A stretch of 64,000 nucleotides of DNA from CAG-411 sp050875145 (GCA_050875145.1 JBNMLH010000005.1:1-64000), one strand, 5' to 3'; shown: positions 43,547-53,393, numbered from the stretch's first letter. Notes: generated by a model not told the origin, from the letters alone. Program-made: numbers and translations.

Positions 43547-43561
43547 AGAGACATTTTTGGG

Positions 43562-43616
43562 TTGACAATAGAAAAAAACAAGTGTATACTAACTGTACTA
43601 TCATAAATAGTACAGT
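43562..43616 (+). promoter_or_regulatory. Promoter and GntR operator of the Ytr-like operon
   Basis: TTGACA at 43562-43567 and TATACT at 43585-43590 with a 17-bp spacer. A perfect 10-bp inverted repeat ACTGTACTAT (43592-43601) / ATAGTACAGT (43607-43616) overlaps the start site, an ideal position for autorepression by the GntR protein. Confidence 0.78.
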
Positions 43617-43638
43617 AAATACAGAAAGGAGGATGCAG

Positions 43639-44007
43639 ATGATTCATATTGATTATAAAGATACACGTCCTATTTATGAACAAATCGTGGAAAAATTCAA
43701 GATTTTAATATTAAATGGAGTGTTAGAAGAGGACAGTAAGATGCCTTCAGTCCGAAGTTTAGCTATGGACTTGGCGATTAATCCGAATACGATTCAAAAG
43801 GCATATTCTAAACTAGAGAGTGATGGCTATATTTATTCTGTGAAAGGAAAAGGAAATTTTGTTTCCTATAATGAAAAGATGATGGATGAGAAAAAAAGAG
43901 AAATTGAATTAAAATGCAAAGCATTGTTGAAAGAGGCAAAAGAGGTTGGGATATCTTCGAAAGAAGTAATAGAAATGATGGAGAAGATGAAAGAAGGGAG
44001 TGAGTAG
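43639..44007 (+). CDS. GntR-family regulator (YtrA type)
   Basis: A 122-residue repressor. The GntR winged helix reads PIYEQIVEKFKILILNGVL, MPSVRSLAMDLAINPNTIQK and YIYSVKGKGNFV, followed by a short helical tail as in YtrA proteins, with no large ligand domain. The start at 43639 follows AAGGAGG. The operon it heads resembles the Bacillus YtrA-ABC genes, which respond to cell-wall antibiotics. The operator is visible upstream. Confidence 0.93.
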   Translation: MIHIDYKDTRPIYEQIVEKFKILILNGVLEEDSKMPSVRSLAMDLAINPNTIQKAYSKLESDGYIYSVKGKGNFVSYNEKMMDEKKREIELKCKALLKEAKEVGISSKEVIEMMEKMKEGSE

Positions 44008-44010
44008 AAC

Positions 44011-44913
44011 ATGATAGAAATAAAAAATGTAAGCAAGTCATTTTCGAAAAGAAAAGCAGTGGATCATGTTAGTTTTACCATTCGTGAGGGAGAAGTATTT
44101 GGATTGATTGGTACAAATGGGGCAGGAAAGAGTACCCTGCTTCGTATGATGACAGGAGTATTTGATGCAGATTCAGGAGAAATAATCATTGATGGAAAAT
44201 CAATAAAAAAGGATGTGAGTGCTAAGGAGTTATTTTTCTTTATTCCAGATGAACCATATTTTTTCGAAAATGCAACGCCAAAGGATATGGAGCGATATTA
44301 CAAAAGCGTTTTTACGCAGTTTAATAGTGAGCAGTATTATGATTATTTAGAAAAATTTGAGTTAGATAAAAAAAGAAAGATTTCTACCTTTAGTAAGGGA
44401 ATGAAAAAGCAGATAGCCCTTCTTTGTGGAATTTGTGCTGGAACAAAGTATTTGTTATGTGATGAAACATTTGATGGTTTAGATCCTTTAATGCGACAGG
44501 TGATAAAAACTTTGTTCGCAAAAGAGATGGAGGAACGTGGTTTGACACCGATTATTGCATCTCATAATCTCCGTGAATTAGAGGATATTTGCGATTATGT
44601 CGGTTTGTTACATAAAGGTGGAGTATTGTTAGCAAAAGATTTAGAACAGATGAAATGTGAAATCCAAAAAGTTCAATTTGTGTTAAAGGATAAGAATAAA
44701 AAACCAAATTGGGAAGGACTAGATGTGGTTTTGGAGGAACAGAGGGGTTCGCTTTACACTTTAACGGTACGTGGAGAACGACAGGATATTATACAGTACT
44801 TTGATAACATGGATTTATTATTCTTTGAAGTACTACCACTTTCCTTAGAGGAAATATTTATTAGCGAAACGGAGGTAGTAGGTTATGATATTAAAAAACT
44901 CATTTTGGACTAG
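44011..44913 (+). CDS. ABC transporter ATP-binding protein (YtrB-like)
   Basis: A 300-residue ABC ATPase: Walker A GLIGTNGAGKST, a signature of the form STFSKGMKKQ, Walker B LLCDETFDGLDP and H-loop ASHNL. The C-terminal 80 residues form the extra domain of this exporter group. The start is 3 nt after the GntR stop codon, and the stop overlaps the permease start by 29 nt, so the three genes form one operon. Confidence 0.92.
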   Translation: MIEIKNVSKSFSKRKAVDHVSFTIREGEVFGLIGTNGAGKSTLLRMMTGVFDADSGEIIIDGKSIKKDVSAKELFFFIPDEPYFFENATPKDMERYYKSVFTQFNSEQYYDYLEKFELDKKRKISTFSKGMKKQIALLCGICAGTKYLLCDETFDGLDPLMRQVIKTLFAKEMEERGLTPIIASHNLRELEDICDYVGLLHKGGVLLAKDLEQMKCEIQKVQFVLKDKNKKPNWEGLDVVLEEQRGSLYTLTVRGERQDIIQYFDNMDLLFFEVLPLSLEEIFISETEVVGYDIKKLILD

Positions 44914-46927
44914 ATTAAGAGAGAATGGAAGAAGAAGAACCTGGACTTGGATCCTGCAGGCGGCTATCTTTTTTATGATGATGCCAATCAACTTAATCAT
45001 GCAGATTTCCATGATGCTAGAACAAGCAGAAAGTAATGAAACAGTTGATATTGCAGAGTATTGTCAGGAGATATTGGCGGTTAACCCACTTATATCATTA
45101 GTGATTTGTTTGTTTGCACTAATGGTTGGGATACAAGGATATTCGTATTTACATAATCAAATGAAAGTAGATATGTATCATAGTCAGCCAGTGAAACAAG
45201 GAACGCGTTTCTTTTCTATCTACCTTAATGGGATACTTACGTTTGTGTGTCCTTATATGATAAATCTTATAATAGGTTGTATGATTGCAACAGGGTATAA
45301 GGAGTTTACTGGTAAGTTATTGGCAAATATAGTATATGCAGTTGTTTTTAATCTTGTTCTATTTTTGGCAGTCTATCATATTGCTATATTGGCAACTTTG
45401 TTAACCAACAGTATTGTGATTTCTGTTATATTAGCAACTATTTTTATGGTTTACGAGGAAATATGGAATGTAATCGGAGAAACATTTGCCCAATATACCA
45501 TGAACCATAACATGTCAGGAGAACATTTTTATATTACGCCAGTATTAGTTATGCTGTCTGTTAGTGATAGCATTAGTTATCAGGACAATCTTGCACAAAA
45601 TATTCAAAATAGCTGGTTTTTACTACTAGTTGCATTTTTAGTTAGTATGTTGATTCTAGGATTAAGTTTCTTTGCTTATATAAAAAGGAGAGGTGAAGCC
45701 TGTAAAAATACAATGGCATTTGACTGGACAAAACTTGCCGTGAAAGTTATGGTCTTAATTCCAACTGGTATTATAGCGCTTTTGATTTATATGGGTTACT
45801 TTAGTTTCGTAAATATTTATAATGTAAATAAAGATAGTCTGAATTTGGGAAATAACATTTTACTATTTGGTATGGTAGTAGGTTTCATTGTTATGTTTAT
45901 CGTCAATGGTATCATAGAACTTGTTTACGAGAAAGATTTAAAGGCTATCTTACAGCATTGGAAGAGTTTTGTTTTAATTAGTGCTGGAACTGTTGTAATC
46001 GTTATTTGCAGTTTCCAAAATTGGTTTGGATTGTTTGATAAAACTCCAAGTAAGAATAATGTAAAAGATGTAGCTATTTATCTTGCCTATGATAGCAATA
46101 AATATGGATTAGAAGGTAATTTGGAAAAAATGAAATATAAAAATTTAGATGTGGTATATCAATTGATTGATGCATCTTTGGCAGATAAAGAAGCAAGAAA
46201 ATATTTGAATGGAGAAAGCGGCGATATCGAGGAAGGGGAAAGAAATGATGCTACTTATCATAAGGTAGAAATTGCCTTTCATATGAAGATTGGTACAACC
46301 GTTTACCGTCGTTATTATGTTAATGTAAAAAATAATACAAAAGCATTGGATACGATATTCTCTAGTGATGAGTATTTAAAACATCAGTATAGTATTTTGT
46401 TCGAGAAATATGATCCAGAAAATGATATAACTTTTGACAGTGATAATGGTACGGATAATGATTATGATTCTTCTTCATTGAATATATCCAAAGAGGATCT
46501 AAAAGAGATAAAAGATGCTTTGTGGAAGGACCTAAAAAATACTTCGTATAGCCAGTTGTGTGCAAAAACAACGAAGCAGATAGGAACTATTTCTTCTATA
46601 AATCGAGGAGGGGAATTTGCTATCTATAATTCTTTTGAAAATTTTAGTAATTGGTTAAAAAAACGGCACAATTATGGATTTGATAAAAAGGATTTTCCAA
46701 AACAAATAAGTAAAGTTACTGGTGATGAAGGAGACATATATGACAAAGATATAATAGAGGAGTTGTATCAGAATGCGCTTGTTGTAGAAAAACAAGAGGA
46801 AGAGGATGGGGAATATACAACTGTTACCTTTGTGGAGAAGGGTAATGACTATTGTTATGCACAAGATGTGAATTTGAATAAGCTTTCTAAGAAAGCATTA
46901 AAAGCAATTGGTTATGAGGATGAGTAA
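44885..46927 (+). CDS. ABC transporter membrane subunit (DUF6449-like)
   Basis: A 680-residue membrane protein with several helices in the first half (about residues 20-330) and then one before a large C-terminal soluble domain (about 375-680; AIYLAYDSNKYGLEGN). It is probably the permease of the GntR-controlled ABC exporter. The domain number is from memory and unverified. The mass of Asp/Glu/Lys residues in the C-terminal half suggests an exposed extracellular domain. Confidence 0.82.
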   Translation: MILKNSFWTRLRENGRRRTWTWILQAAIFFMMMPINLIMQISMMLEQAESNETVDIAEYCQEILAVNPLISLVICLFALMVGIQGYSYLHNQMKVDMYHSQPVKQGTRFFSIYLNGILTFVCPYMINLIIGCMIATGYKEFTGKLLANIVYAVVFNLVLFLAVYHIAILATLLTNSIVISVILATIFMVYEEIWNVIGETFAQYTMNHNMSGEHFYITPVLVMLSVSDSISYQDNLAQNIQNSWFLLLVAFLVSMLILGLSFFAYIKRRGEACKNTMAFDWTKLAVKVMVLIPTGIIALLIYMGYFSFVNIYNVNKDSLNLGNNILLFGMVVGFIVMFIVNGIIELVYEKDLKAILQHWKSFVLISAGTVVIVICSFQNWFGLFDKTPSKNNVKDVAIYLAYDSNKYGLEGNLEKMKYKNLDVVYQLIDASLADKEARKYLNGESGDIEEGERNDATYHKVEIAFHMKIGTTVYRRYYVNVKNNTKALDTIFSSDEYLKHQYSILFEKYDPENDITFDSDNGTDNDYDSSSLNISKEDLKEIKDALWKDLKNTSYSQLCAKTTKQIGTISSINRGGEFAIYNSFENFSNWLKKRHNYGFDKKDFPKQISKVTGDEGDIYDKDIIEELYQNALVVEKQEEEDGEYTTVTFVEKGNDYCYAQDVNLNKLSKKALKAIGYEDE

Positions 46928-46983
46928 GATTGTTGAAAAAGGCTTATCCATAGAATAACAAGCTTATTGTAAAAATATAAGAA

Positions 46984-47031
46984 GGGGCTGTCACATTAAC
47001 GATTTTTAATTGTTAGTGTGATGGCCCTTTG
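46984..47031 (+). terminator. Terminator after the GntR-ABC operon
   Basis: GGGGCTGTCACATTAAC pairs with GTTAGTGTGATGGCCC (one bulge), followed by a weak T-run. Confidence 0.65.
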
Positions 47032-47135
47032 TAAAGCGTTTTTCTAGTTTTGAAGAACCCTGTCGCTTTGAAGTTTTCCGTCATTTCAACAATTTAAAGA
47101 GACAGTTTAAATGGGTTAAATTTAAAAAGCTCTAT

Positions 47136-48134
47136 TTATTTTTGCACTTTGGAACCGCCAAATACTTGTGACATTGGAATACGTGCAAGCATAGCATCCA
47201 TTTCTTCTACTTCTTGCGTGGTTAATGTGATTTCTGATGCCCACATATTTTCACCTAGTCTGTCCAGTTTTCTGGTTCCTGGAATTGGTACAATATAAGG
47301 TTTTTTGGTGAGCATCCAAGCTAGTGAAATTTGTGCAGGAGTCGCATTCCTTTCTTTTGCGAGCTTCTTGAGCCAAAGCATAAATGTTTCGTTTTCTTTC
47401 AAACCTTCTTCCGAAAACTGTGGCATTACACTTCGATAATCCCCTGGTTTTTCAAAAACAGCATGTGAATGATATTGTGTGGTCAAAAGACCATTTGCAA
47501 GAGGGGAAAATGCCACAAATCCTATATTCAGTTCTTCAAGCACTGGAAACAATGCTTCATATTCTCGATACATCATCGAATAACGATTTTGGATAGCTGA
47601 GATGGGACATACTTTATGCGCCAGGCGTATGGTTTGTTCGTCTGCTTCCGACAATCCCCAATGTGTGATTTTCCCCTGTTCTATTAGCTCTTTCATGGCA
47701 CCGGCGGTTTCTTCGATTGGTACTTTGGGGTCTATGCGGTGAAGATAATATAGATCCAGATGGTCTGTTTGCAATCGTTTCAAGGAGCCGTCAATGGATT
47801 TTTTGATGGTCTCTGGTCGTCCATCTGGAACCAACGGTTTATTGACGCTGGAGGCTGTTTCATCAAAATGAATCCCACATTTGGAAGCAATTTTAACCTT
47901 ATTTCTGTAAGGTTTTATGATTTCCCCTAATAGTGTTTCGTTATGATGAGGATTATTCGGTGTCCCATAAATTTCTGCGGTGTCAAAAAAGGTGCATCCG
48001 CATTCGATTGCTTTGTAGATAAGTGTCTCAGCCTCCTTTGGCGTAGAAGCAGTACCGTATGCATGACTCATCCCCATGCATCCTAATCCTATTGATGATA
48101 CTTCTAAATCATTTCCTAAAATTCTAGTTTTCAT
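47136..48134 (-). CDS. Aldo/keto reductase
   Basis: A 332-residue NADPH-dependent reductase of the YhdN/Tas-like group: GLGCMGMSHAYG at the start, catalytic Asp and Tyr in FDTAEIYG, LDLYYLHRIDP, then SPLANGLL, and VPIPGTRKLDRLGEN for cofactor binding. It reduces aldehydes or ketones. It stands alone, divergent from a second aldo/keto reductase. Confidence 0.93.
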   Translation of the reverse strand: MKTRILGNDLEVSSIGLGCMGMSHAYGTASTPKEAETLIYKAIECGCTFFDTAEIYGTPNNPHHNETLLGEIIKPYRNKVKIASKCGIHFDETASSVNKPLVPDGRPETIKKSIDGSLKRLQTDHLDLYYLHRIDPKVPIEETAGAMKELIEQGKITHWGLSEADEQTIRLAHKVCPISAIQNRYSMMYREYEALFPVLEELNIGFVAFSPLANGLLTTQYHSHAVFEKPGDYRSVMPQFSEEGLKENETFMLWLKKLAKERNATPAQISLAWMLTKKPYIVPIPGTRKLDRLGENMWASEITLTTQEVEEMDAMLARIPMSQVFGGSKVQK

Positions 48135-48450
48135 TTTTCTTGTTCCTTTCTCTAAAGTTTTTTACTTATTCTAATTTCTAAATTTATTATAAACAAGATA
48201 AGATTTTTAAAGAAGTCTCCCTTTGTTATGCAGTGTAAACCCAAAGGTTATAAGTAGTAATTTTGGTTGTTTTGTGTATTTGGCATATTACAAGTGGCAC
48301 CTATGGAACAGTAATCATGCCTTTTGAGCATGATAAAAGATGAAATAGTAGTATTAGACATTTTGGATAAATAGAAGTAAAATGTAAATGTGTAGAGAAT
48401 TTACACAAAATTGGATGGTTAGGATGATGGAATCGTAAGGGGGTCCGAAT
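48135..48450. other. Divergent promoter region between two aldo/keto reductases
   Basis: Both genes should start here. ATCATGC / GCATGAT form a small stem near 48317-48334. No clear consensus promoter or operator could be picked. Confidence 0.3.
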
Positions 48451-49455
48451 ATGGAATATACAAAACTGGGAAATACAGACATTGAAGTTTCAAAATTATG
48501 TGTTGGTTGTATGAGCTTTGGAAAAGCAGGGACGATGCATGATTGGACGTTAGATGAAGAGAAAAGTGAGCAAGTGATAAAACATGCGCTTGACTTAGGC
48601 ATCAATTTTTTTGACACAGCCAATGGTTATTCTGCCGGAACAAGTGAAGAGTATCTGGGGCGTGCATTGAAAAAACATATTGCAAGGGAAAAGGTAGTGA
48701 TTGCTTCTAAAGTTTATTTTAATGAGGGAAGGCTTTCCAGGAAGGCGATTGAGAGAGAGATAGAAGGAACCTTACAACGACTTGGCACAGACTATCTGGA
48801 CTTATATATCATTCATCGGTTTGATTATGATACACCGATAGAGGAGACAATGGAAGCACTTCATGAATTGGTAAAGGCTGGAAAGGTGCGTGCAATTGGT
48901 GCATCTGCAATGTATGGATATCAATTCCATAACATGCAGATTGTGGCAGAAAAACATGGCTGGACACCATTTTCCACAATGGAAAATCACTATAATCTAT
49001 TATATCGTGAGGACGAACGGGAATTGATTCCCATTTGCAGACAAATGGGTGTTTCACTAATGCCATATAGCCCACTTGCTGCTGGACATTTGGCAAGAGT
49101 CGGATGGCAGTCAGATTCTTTACGTGGACAGACAGATCGGGTGGCAAAAGGAAAATATGACCGTATGGAGCAACAGGATATACAAATCGTAAAACGTGTC
49201 AGTGAGCTGGCAGAAAAATATGGATGCAAAATGTCGCAGATTGCACTTGCCTGGCAATGGGCGAAGGGAGTCGCTGCTCCAATTATCGGGGCAACGAAAT
49301 CACAGTATTTGGATGATGCAGTCGGTGCACTTTCTGTTAAGTTGACAGAAGAAGATATTGCCTATGTGGAGGAACTTTATGTTCCACATCCGATTGTAGG
49401 TGCAATTGATAAAAATCCGGAGCAGGGAGTTATGTTGCTGGATGAGAAGAAATAA
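48451..49455 (+). CDS. Aldo/keto reductase
   Basis: A 334-residue reductase: YTKLGNTDIEVSKLCVGCMS, FFDTANGYSAGTSEEYLG with catalytic Asp and Tyr, LDLYIIHRFDYDTPIEET, YSPLAAGHLAR and PIIGATKSQYLDDAVGAL. It shares the fold but not the detail of the divergent gene on the other side. The AAGGGGG site is a few bases upstream. It is followed by repeat copy 2 and a LysR gene, a plausible regulator. Confidence 0.93.
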   Translation: MEYTKLGNTDIEVSKLCVGCMSFGKAGTMHDWTLDEEKSEQVIKHALDLGINFFDTANGYSAGTSEEYLGRALKKHIAREKVVIASKVYFNEGRLSRKAIEREIEGTLQRLGTDYLDLYIIHRFDYDTPIEETMEALHELVKAGKVRAIGASAMYGYQFHNMQIVAEKHGWTPFSTMENHYNLLYREDERELIPICRQMGVSLMPYSPLAAGHLARVGWQSDSLRGQTDRVAKGKYDRMEQQDIQIVKRVSELAEKYGCKMSQIALAWQWAKGVAAPIIGATKSQYLDDAVGALSVKLTEEDIAYVEELYVPHPIVGAIDKNPEQGVMLLDEKK

Positions 49456-49478
49456 GGTTTTTATAAAAGAGCAAGAAA

Positions 49479-49598
49479 ACCCACTGCCTTTAGGCGGTGG
49501 GTGCTCTTGTGCGAGGTGCGGGGTTCAAGCCCCGTACCTCGTAAGGCACGTAGTGCCGCTTTTATATGAGCAAGTAGCAACACGGATTGCGAATATCC
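49479..49598 (+). repeat. Structured repeat element, copy 2
   Basis: Hairpins 49479-49502 (ACCCACTGCC-TTTA-GGCGGTGGGT), 49512-49541 (CGAGGTGCGGGG-TTCAAG-CCCCGTACCTCG) and 49545-49557 (GGCAC-GTA-GTGCC) precede the 33-nt box at 49566-49598, which matches copy 1 in 29 of 33 bases. CCTTTAGGCGGTGGG resembles sequences at IS200/IS605 right ends (recalled pattern, not verified). The 33-nt box reads ATGAGCAAGTAGCAACACGG and ends GAATATCC. Confidence 0.65.
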
Positions 49599-49656
49599 TT
49601 GACTTAAACTAAAGTGGTTTTAGGGAGGATTTCTTTGCAGAAAGGAGAAAACAGAA

Positions 49657-50562
49657 ATGATGTATAATCCTCAACTTGAAACATTTCTATGTGTTGTAGA
49701 ATCTGGGAGTTTTAGTAAGGCTGCAGATAAATTATTTATTACTGCACCAGCGGTAATAAAGCAAATCAATTCCTTGGAAAGCAATCTTGGGTTGCAGCTT
49801 TTTGACCGTACGCATAGAGGATTGCTTGTAACAGATGCAGGAAAATCTTTATATAAGGATGCTTCCTATGTGATTCAGTATTGCAAAGAATCTGTCATAA
49901 GGGCACAGAATGCGATGTCAGAGGATAAAGATATGATTCGGGTGGGAATATCACCATTGACTTCTCCACAGATATTTGTTGATTTATGGCCAAGAATTCA
50001 GGAAATGGAACCTGATATGAAATTTCAGTTGGTTCCTTTTGAAAATACGCCGGAAAATGCCAGAGAAATTTTAGCAAATCTGGGGCAGAATATAGACGTT
50101 GTGGCAGGAATGTTTGATGATACAATGTTGGAATTGCGTAGGTGTAATGGAATAGAAATTTCAAGAGAGCCATTTTGTCTAGCTGTGTCCATTAATCATA
50201 GACTGGCGCAGAAAGAAAAGTTAGAAATGTCGGATTTGCATGGTGAAACAGTAATGCTTATGCGTAGAGGATGGAGCAATTATGTTGATATGCTTAGGGA
50301 CGATTTGTGGAAAAATCATCCTGAGGTAGAGATTGCAGATTTTGAGTTTTATAGTGTAGACGTTTTTAATCAGTGTGAAAACGGAAATGATTTGCTTTTG
50401 GTAATAAAAAGTTGGGAAAGTGTCCATCCTTTACTTAAAGTGATACCTGTAGACTGGAATTACGGAACACCATTTGGGTTATTGTATGCAAAAAATCCAT
50501 CAGCGAAGGTAAATAAATTGCTAGGAGTGATTGAACAAATAAAGCACAATGGATACTTATAA
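49657..50562 (+). CDS. LysR-family transcriptional regulator
   Basis: A 301-residue LysR protein: helix-turn-helix FSKAADKLFITAPAVIKQI, then LFDRTHRGLLVTDAG, and an effector domain from about residue 90. GAAAGGAG precedes the start. It stands between an aldo/keto reductase and an iron alcohol dehydrogenase operon and probably regulates one or both. A terminator follows. Confidence 0.9.
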   Translation: MMYNPQLETFLCVVESGSFSKAADKLFITAPAVIKQINSLESNLGLQLFDRTHRGLLVTDAGKSLYKDASYVIQYCKESVIRAQNAMSEDKDMIRVGISPLTSPQIFVDLWPRIQEMEPDMKFQLVPFENTPENAREILANLGQNIDVVAGMFDDTMLELRRCNGIEISREPFCLAVSINHRLAQKEKLEMSDLHGETVMLMRRGWSNYVDMLRDDLWKNHPEVEIADFEFYSVDVFNQCENGNDLLLVIKSWESVHPLLKVIPVDWNYGTPFGLLYAKNPSAKVNKLLGVIEQIKHNGYL

Positions 50563-50587
50563 CCTTTTGGTTTATACTGAATAACAA

Positions 50588-50622
50588 AACGAGACTTCTT
50601 AGGAGGTCTTGTTTTTTTTATA
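50588..50622 (+). terminator. Terminator after the LysR gene
   Basis: ACGAGACT-N5-9-GGTCTTGT (with two G-T pairs) followed by eight T. Confidence 0.7.
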
Positions 50623-50675
50623 ATAAAGATGCAAGGATTCAGAATAGTTAAAGCTTTTAAAGGAGATGTTTTAAT

Positions 50676-51845
50676 ATGAAGAATTTTATTTTTGAAAATG
50701 CAACAAAGGTGTATTTTGGAAAAAATTGTGTCAAAGAGTATCTTTCCTGTTTGGCAAAGCAATATGGGGAAAGAGTGTTACTTGCTTATGGCGGTGGTTC
50801 TATTAAGAAAAATGGAATTTATGAGGAAGTAACAGATATTTTGAAAAATGCAGGAAAAGAGATTATTGAATTTTCTGGTATTATGGCAAATCCCACATAT
50901 GCTAAGGTATTAGAAGGTGTAAAACTTGCCAAAGAGAATCAGATAGACTGGATACTGGGAATAGGCGGAGGTTCTGTAATGGATTGTTGTAAGGCAGTTT
51001 CCATGGCTGCTGTCAGTGAAAAAGACATATGGGATGAATATTGGGCAAAGCCTGGCATAATTGACTTTGAACCTTTACCATTAGGGGTTATTGTGACAGT
51101 AGCAGGAACAGGAAGTGAATGCAATGGAGGAGCAGTCATTACAAATGAGGCGTTAAAAGTCAAAACAGGTAGGGATTATCCAAAATGTAATCCAAGATTT
51201 GCATTACTAGATCCATGTTATACCTATAGCGTACCAGTAAAACAGATGATTTCTGGTAGTTTTGATATATTGTCTCATATTATGGAGACATATTTTAGTG
51301 AACCAAATGAGGACAATGTTTCGGATGATATTTCAGAAGCATTGATGCGAAGTGTCATTAAAAATTTACGTGCAGCTATTGATAATCCAGAAGACTATAC
51401 AGCAAGAAGTAACCTGATGTGGGCATCCACAATGGCAGAAAATAGAATTATCAAGTTGGGGAAAAAGTGTGATTTTGAATGCCATCAGATGGAACATCAG
51501 CTTGGTGCATATACGGACTGTAATCATGGCTGTGGGTTAGCGGTATTGCATCCCGTTTATTACAGACACATTTATCAGGATGGGTTGCCTAAATTTGTGC
51601 GTTTTGCGGAAAATGTATGGCAGATTCCAAGAGAAGGTAAAACAGAGGAAGAATTGGCAAGAGCAGGTGTAGAGGCCCTAGCAGATTTTATCAAGGAAAT
51701 TGGGCTTCCAACAACACTTAGAGAATTGGGACTGGATTCAGATAAGGATTTGAAGAAGATTGCGGATTCTTGTAATCTGGCACCCGGAAGTTATAAAAAA
51801 ATGACACAGGAAGAGATTTATGAAATCTTTAAGGAGTCCTTTTAG
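50676..51845 (+). CDS. Iron-containing alcohol dehydrogenase (butanol dehydrogenase-like)
   Basis: A 389-residue NAD(P)H-dependent enzyme that reduces aldehydes. The cofactor region is GIGGGSVMDCCKAV (about residues 93-106). Iron ligands lie in SFDILSHIMETY and in HQMEHQLGAYTDCNHGCGLA. Length is normal for BdhA/YqhD-like proteins. AAAGGAG precedes the start. Two family relatives occur here: the gene at 53559 and the broken remnant at 34670-35077. It leads a small operon with a flavodoxin-like gene and a broken hydrolase gene. Confidence 0.93.
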   Translation: MKNFIFENATKVYFGKNCVKEYLSCLAKQYGERVLLAYGGGSIKKNGIYEEVTDILKNAGKEIIEFSGIMANPTYAKVLEGVKLAKENQIDWILGIGGGSVMDCCKAVSMAAVSEKDIWDEYWAKPGIIDFEPLPLGVIVTVAGTGSECNGGAVITNEALKVKTGRDYPKCNPRFALLDPCYTYSVPVKQMISGSFDILSHIMETYFSEPNEDNVSDDISEALMRSVIKNLRAAIDNPEDYTARSNLMWASTMAENRIIKLGKKCDFECHQMEHQLGAYTDCNHGCGLAVLHPVYYRHIYQDGLPKFVRFAENVWQIPREGKTEEELARAGVEALADFIKEIGLPTTLRELGLDSDKDLKKIADSCNLAPGSYKKMTQEEIYEIFKESF

Positions 51846-51887
51846 GCAGAGTGATAATCTTATAATAAAAGATAGGGAGGAATAAAA

Positions 51888-52343
51888 ATGAGTATCTTAT
51901 TTATAAATGGAAGTCCAAATAAAAGTGGTAATACAGCAGCATTGGCTACACAGTTATTACAGGGAAAAGAATATGAAACATTAAATCTAACAGATTATAA
52001 AATTTATAGTTATGGTCAGGTTTATGAGGAAGATCAATTAGAACTTGTAATTCAAAAGATGCGAAAAACAGATACGATTGTGATTGGTTCACCGTTGTAT
52101 TGGCATAATATTTGCGGTTCCGTTCGTAATGTATTGGATCGTTTTTATGGATTAGTAAAAGAAGGAGAATTATCTGGAAGAGATTTATATTTTCTGTTTC
52201 AGGGAGCAGCACCAGAAAAATGGATGTTAGAAGCTGGAGAATATACGATGAAACGATTTGCTGGACTTTACGGAATGGAATATAAAGGAATGGCGACGAA
52301 CAAGGAGCAGGCAAAACAGTTAGCCCCTTCATTGAATAAATAG
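51888..52343 (+). CDS. Flavodoxin-fold NAD(P)H-dependent oxidoreductase
   Basis: A 151-residue protein: LFINGSPNKSGNTAALATQL is the FMN phosphate loop, and GSPLYWHNICGSVRNVLDRF the second loop. It reduces flavin or quinone substrates. It is short for the group but has a natural end. It is part of the operon with the dehydrogenase 42 bp upstream; a pseudogene follows 14 bp after its stop. Confidence 0.86.
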   Translation: MSILFINGSPNKSGNTAALATQLLQGKEYETLNLTDYKIYSYGQVYEEDQLELVIQKMRKTDTIVIGSPLYWHNICGSVRNVLDRFYGLVKEGELSGRDLYFLFQGAAPEKWMLEAGEYTMKRFAGLYGMEYKGMATNKEQAKQLAPSLNK

Positions 52344-52357
52344 GAGGCTGGTGTGTA

Positions 52358-52824
52358 ATGCAACACAAAAAGGTACGATGGATGCTAGGGATTTGTTTTT
52401 TTGCATTGGTGATTTGTGCAGTAACTGGTTTTTCTGTTCAGGCACAGGAAAGTAGAGTTATCAGTTCTGAAACATTGTCAGTTAAACTTGGAACAACTAA
52501 AAAACTATTGTGGAAAAATTGATGTGTAGTTCACAGTGGGATGGGGCATACGAGCCAATTGTTCAGGCAAAAACTCCTGTTTATTTTGTGATTGGAGAAA
52601 ATGATGAATACTACGGTTCCACTCCTTTTAAAAAAGCATATCAGACATTACATAAGCTTTATAAAAAGGAAGGCTTATCTGAGTGTGCTATTAATAAACT
52701 TTTGGTATTAGATGTAAAAGGAAAAGAGTATTTTGATGGAACACAGGTAACCTATCAACATGGTGGAGGATATTTGTTTTGCCGGGATAAAGAAATTATG
52801 GGATGGTTGTTTCAGCAGAATTAG
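52358..52824 (+). pseudogene. Secreted alpha/beta hydrolase, internally deleted
   Basis: The first frame (52358-52522) encodes a signal peptide (MQHKKVRWMLGICFFALVIC, then AQESRVISSE) and stops. The following frame (52522-52824) has the last part of an alpha/beta hydrolase: SQWDGAYEPIVQAKTPVYFV, GENDEYYGS (acidic residue), and QHGGGYLFC (catalytic His). The nucleophile region is missing. A deletion of about 200 residues plus frameshift explains both. Confidence 0.7.
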
Positions 52825-52954
52825 CGTATCATCTTAGTTCCTGAAAAAATAAGACAGGAAAGGTACTTTTAGCAAATTATTTTCAACAGGTATCAAGGGC
52901 ATTGTGCAGGCTATAGTTGGCGAAAACAAAACAGAAACCTCGTTGTTTGGAATA

Positions 52955-53359
52955 CTAGGCATTCTGTTTTGGTTGTATTAAATTGCTTACATAGGGGCGT
53001 TTGCCGGAAAGTACTTCATCATAGAAGTTTTTCTTCCAGTCAATGTAAGCGACACTGTCTTCTAATTCTTTTATCGTTAGGCGTAGGGCATCCTGTTTTT
53101 TAGCCAGCAATTCTTTTCGTTGCATAATAGTGGTTTCCCCTTCGAGGCATAGTTGTAAGTATTCTTTCATTTCTCGAATACTCATACCACATCTTTTTAA
53201 GCAGGTAAGATCTTTGATCCAGTTCACATCTTTATCGTCAAATATCCGGCGGTTATTGCTGTCACGTTTGACGTTGGGAATCAGTCCTTCGTTGCAATAA
53301 AATTTTAAGGTTTGGTAAGTCATATCTAACTCTCGACAGACCTGCATCATTGTATACAT
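52955..53359 (-). CDS. MerR-family transcriptional regulator
   Basis: A 134-residue MerR protein: TMMQVCRELDMTYQTLKFYC is the recognition helix-turn-helix with wing, then a coiled coil (QRKELLAKKQDALRLTIKEL) and a short effector end. It is divergent from the alcohol dehydrogenase gene. A promoter with the 19-bp spacer typical of MerR activation lies between them, so it most likely activates that gene in response to an aldehyde, electrophile or oxidant. AGGAGG precedes the start. Confidence 0.92.
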   Translation of the reverse strand: MYTMMQVCRELDMTYQTLKFYCNEGLIPNVKRDSNNRRIFDDKDVNWIKDLTCLKRCGMSIREMKEYLQLCLEGETTIMQRKELLAKKQDALRLTIKELEDSVAYIDWKKNFYDEVLSGKRPYVSNLIQPKQNA

Positions 53360-53393
53360 AGTACTACCTCCTGAAAAAAAATTGAAAAAACTA

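Noticed and set aside
49512..49541. GGGGTTCAAGCCCC looks like a tRNA T-arm
   Set aside because: No acceptor, D or anticodon arms fit around it, and the homologous hairpin at 416-445 has a different loop; it is part of the repeated element.
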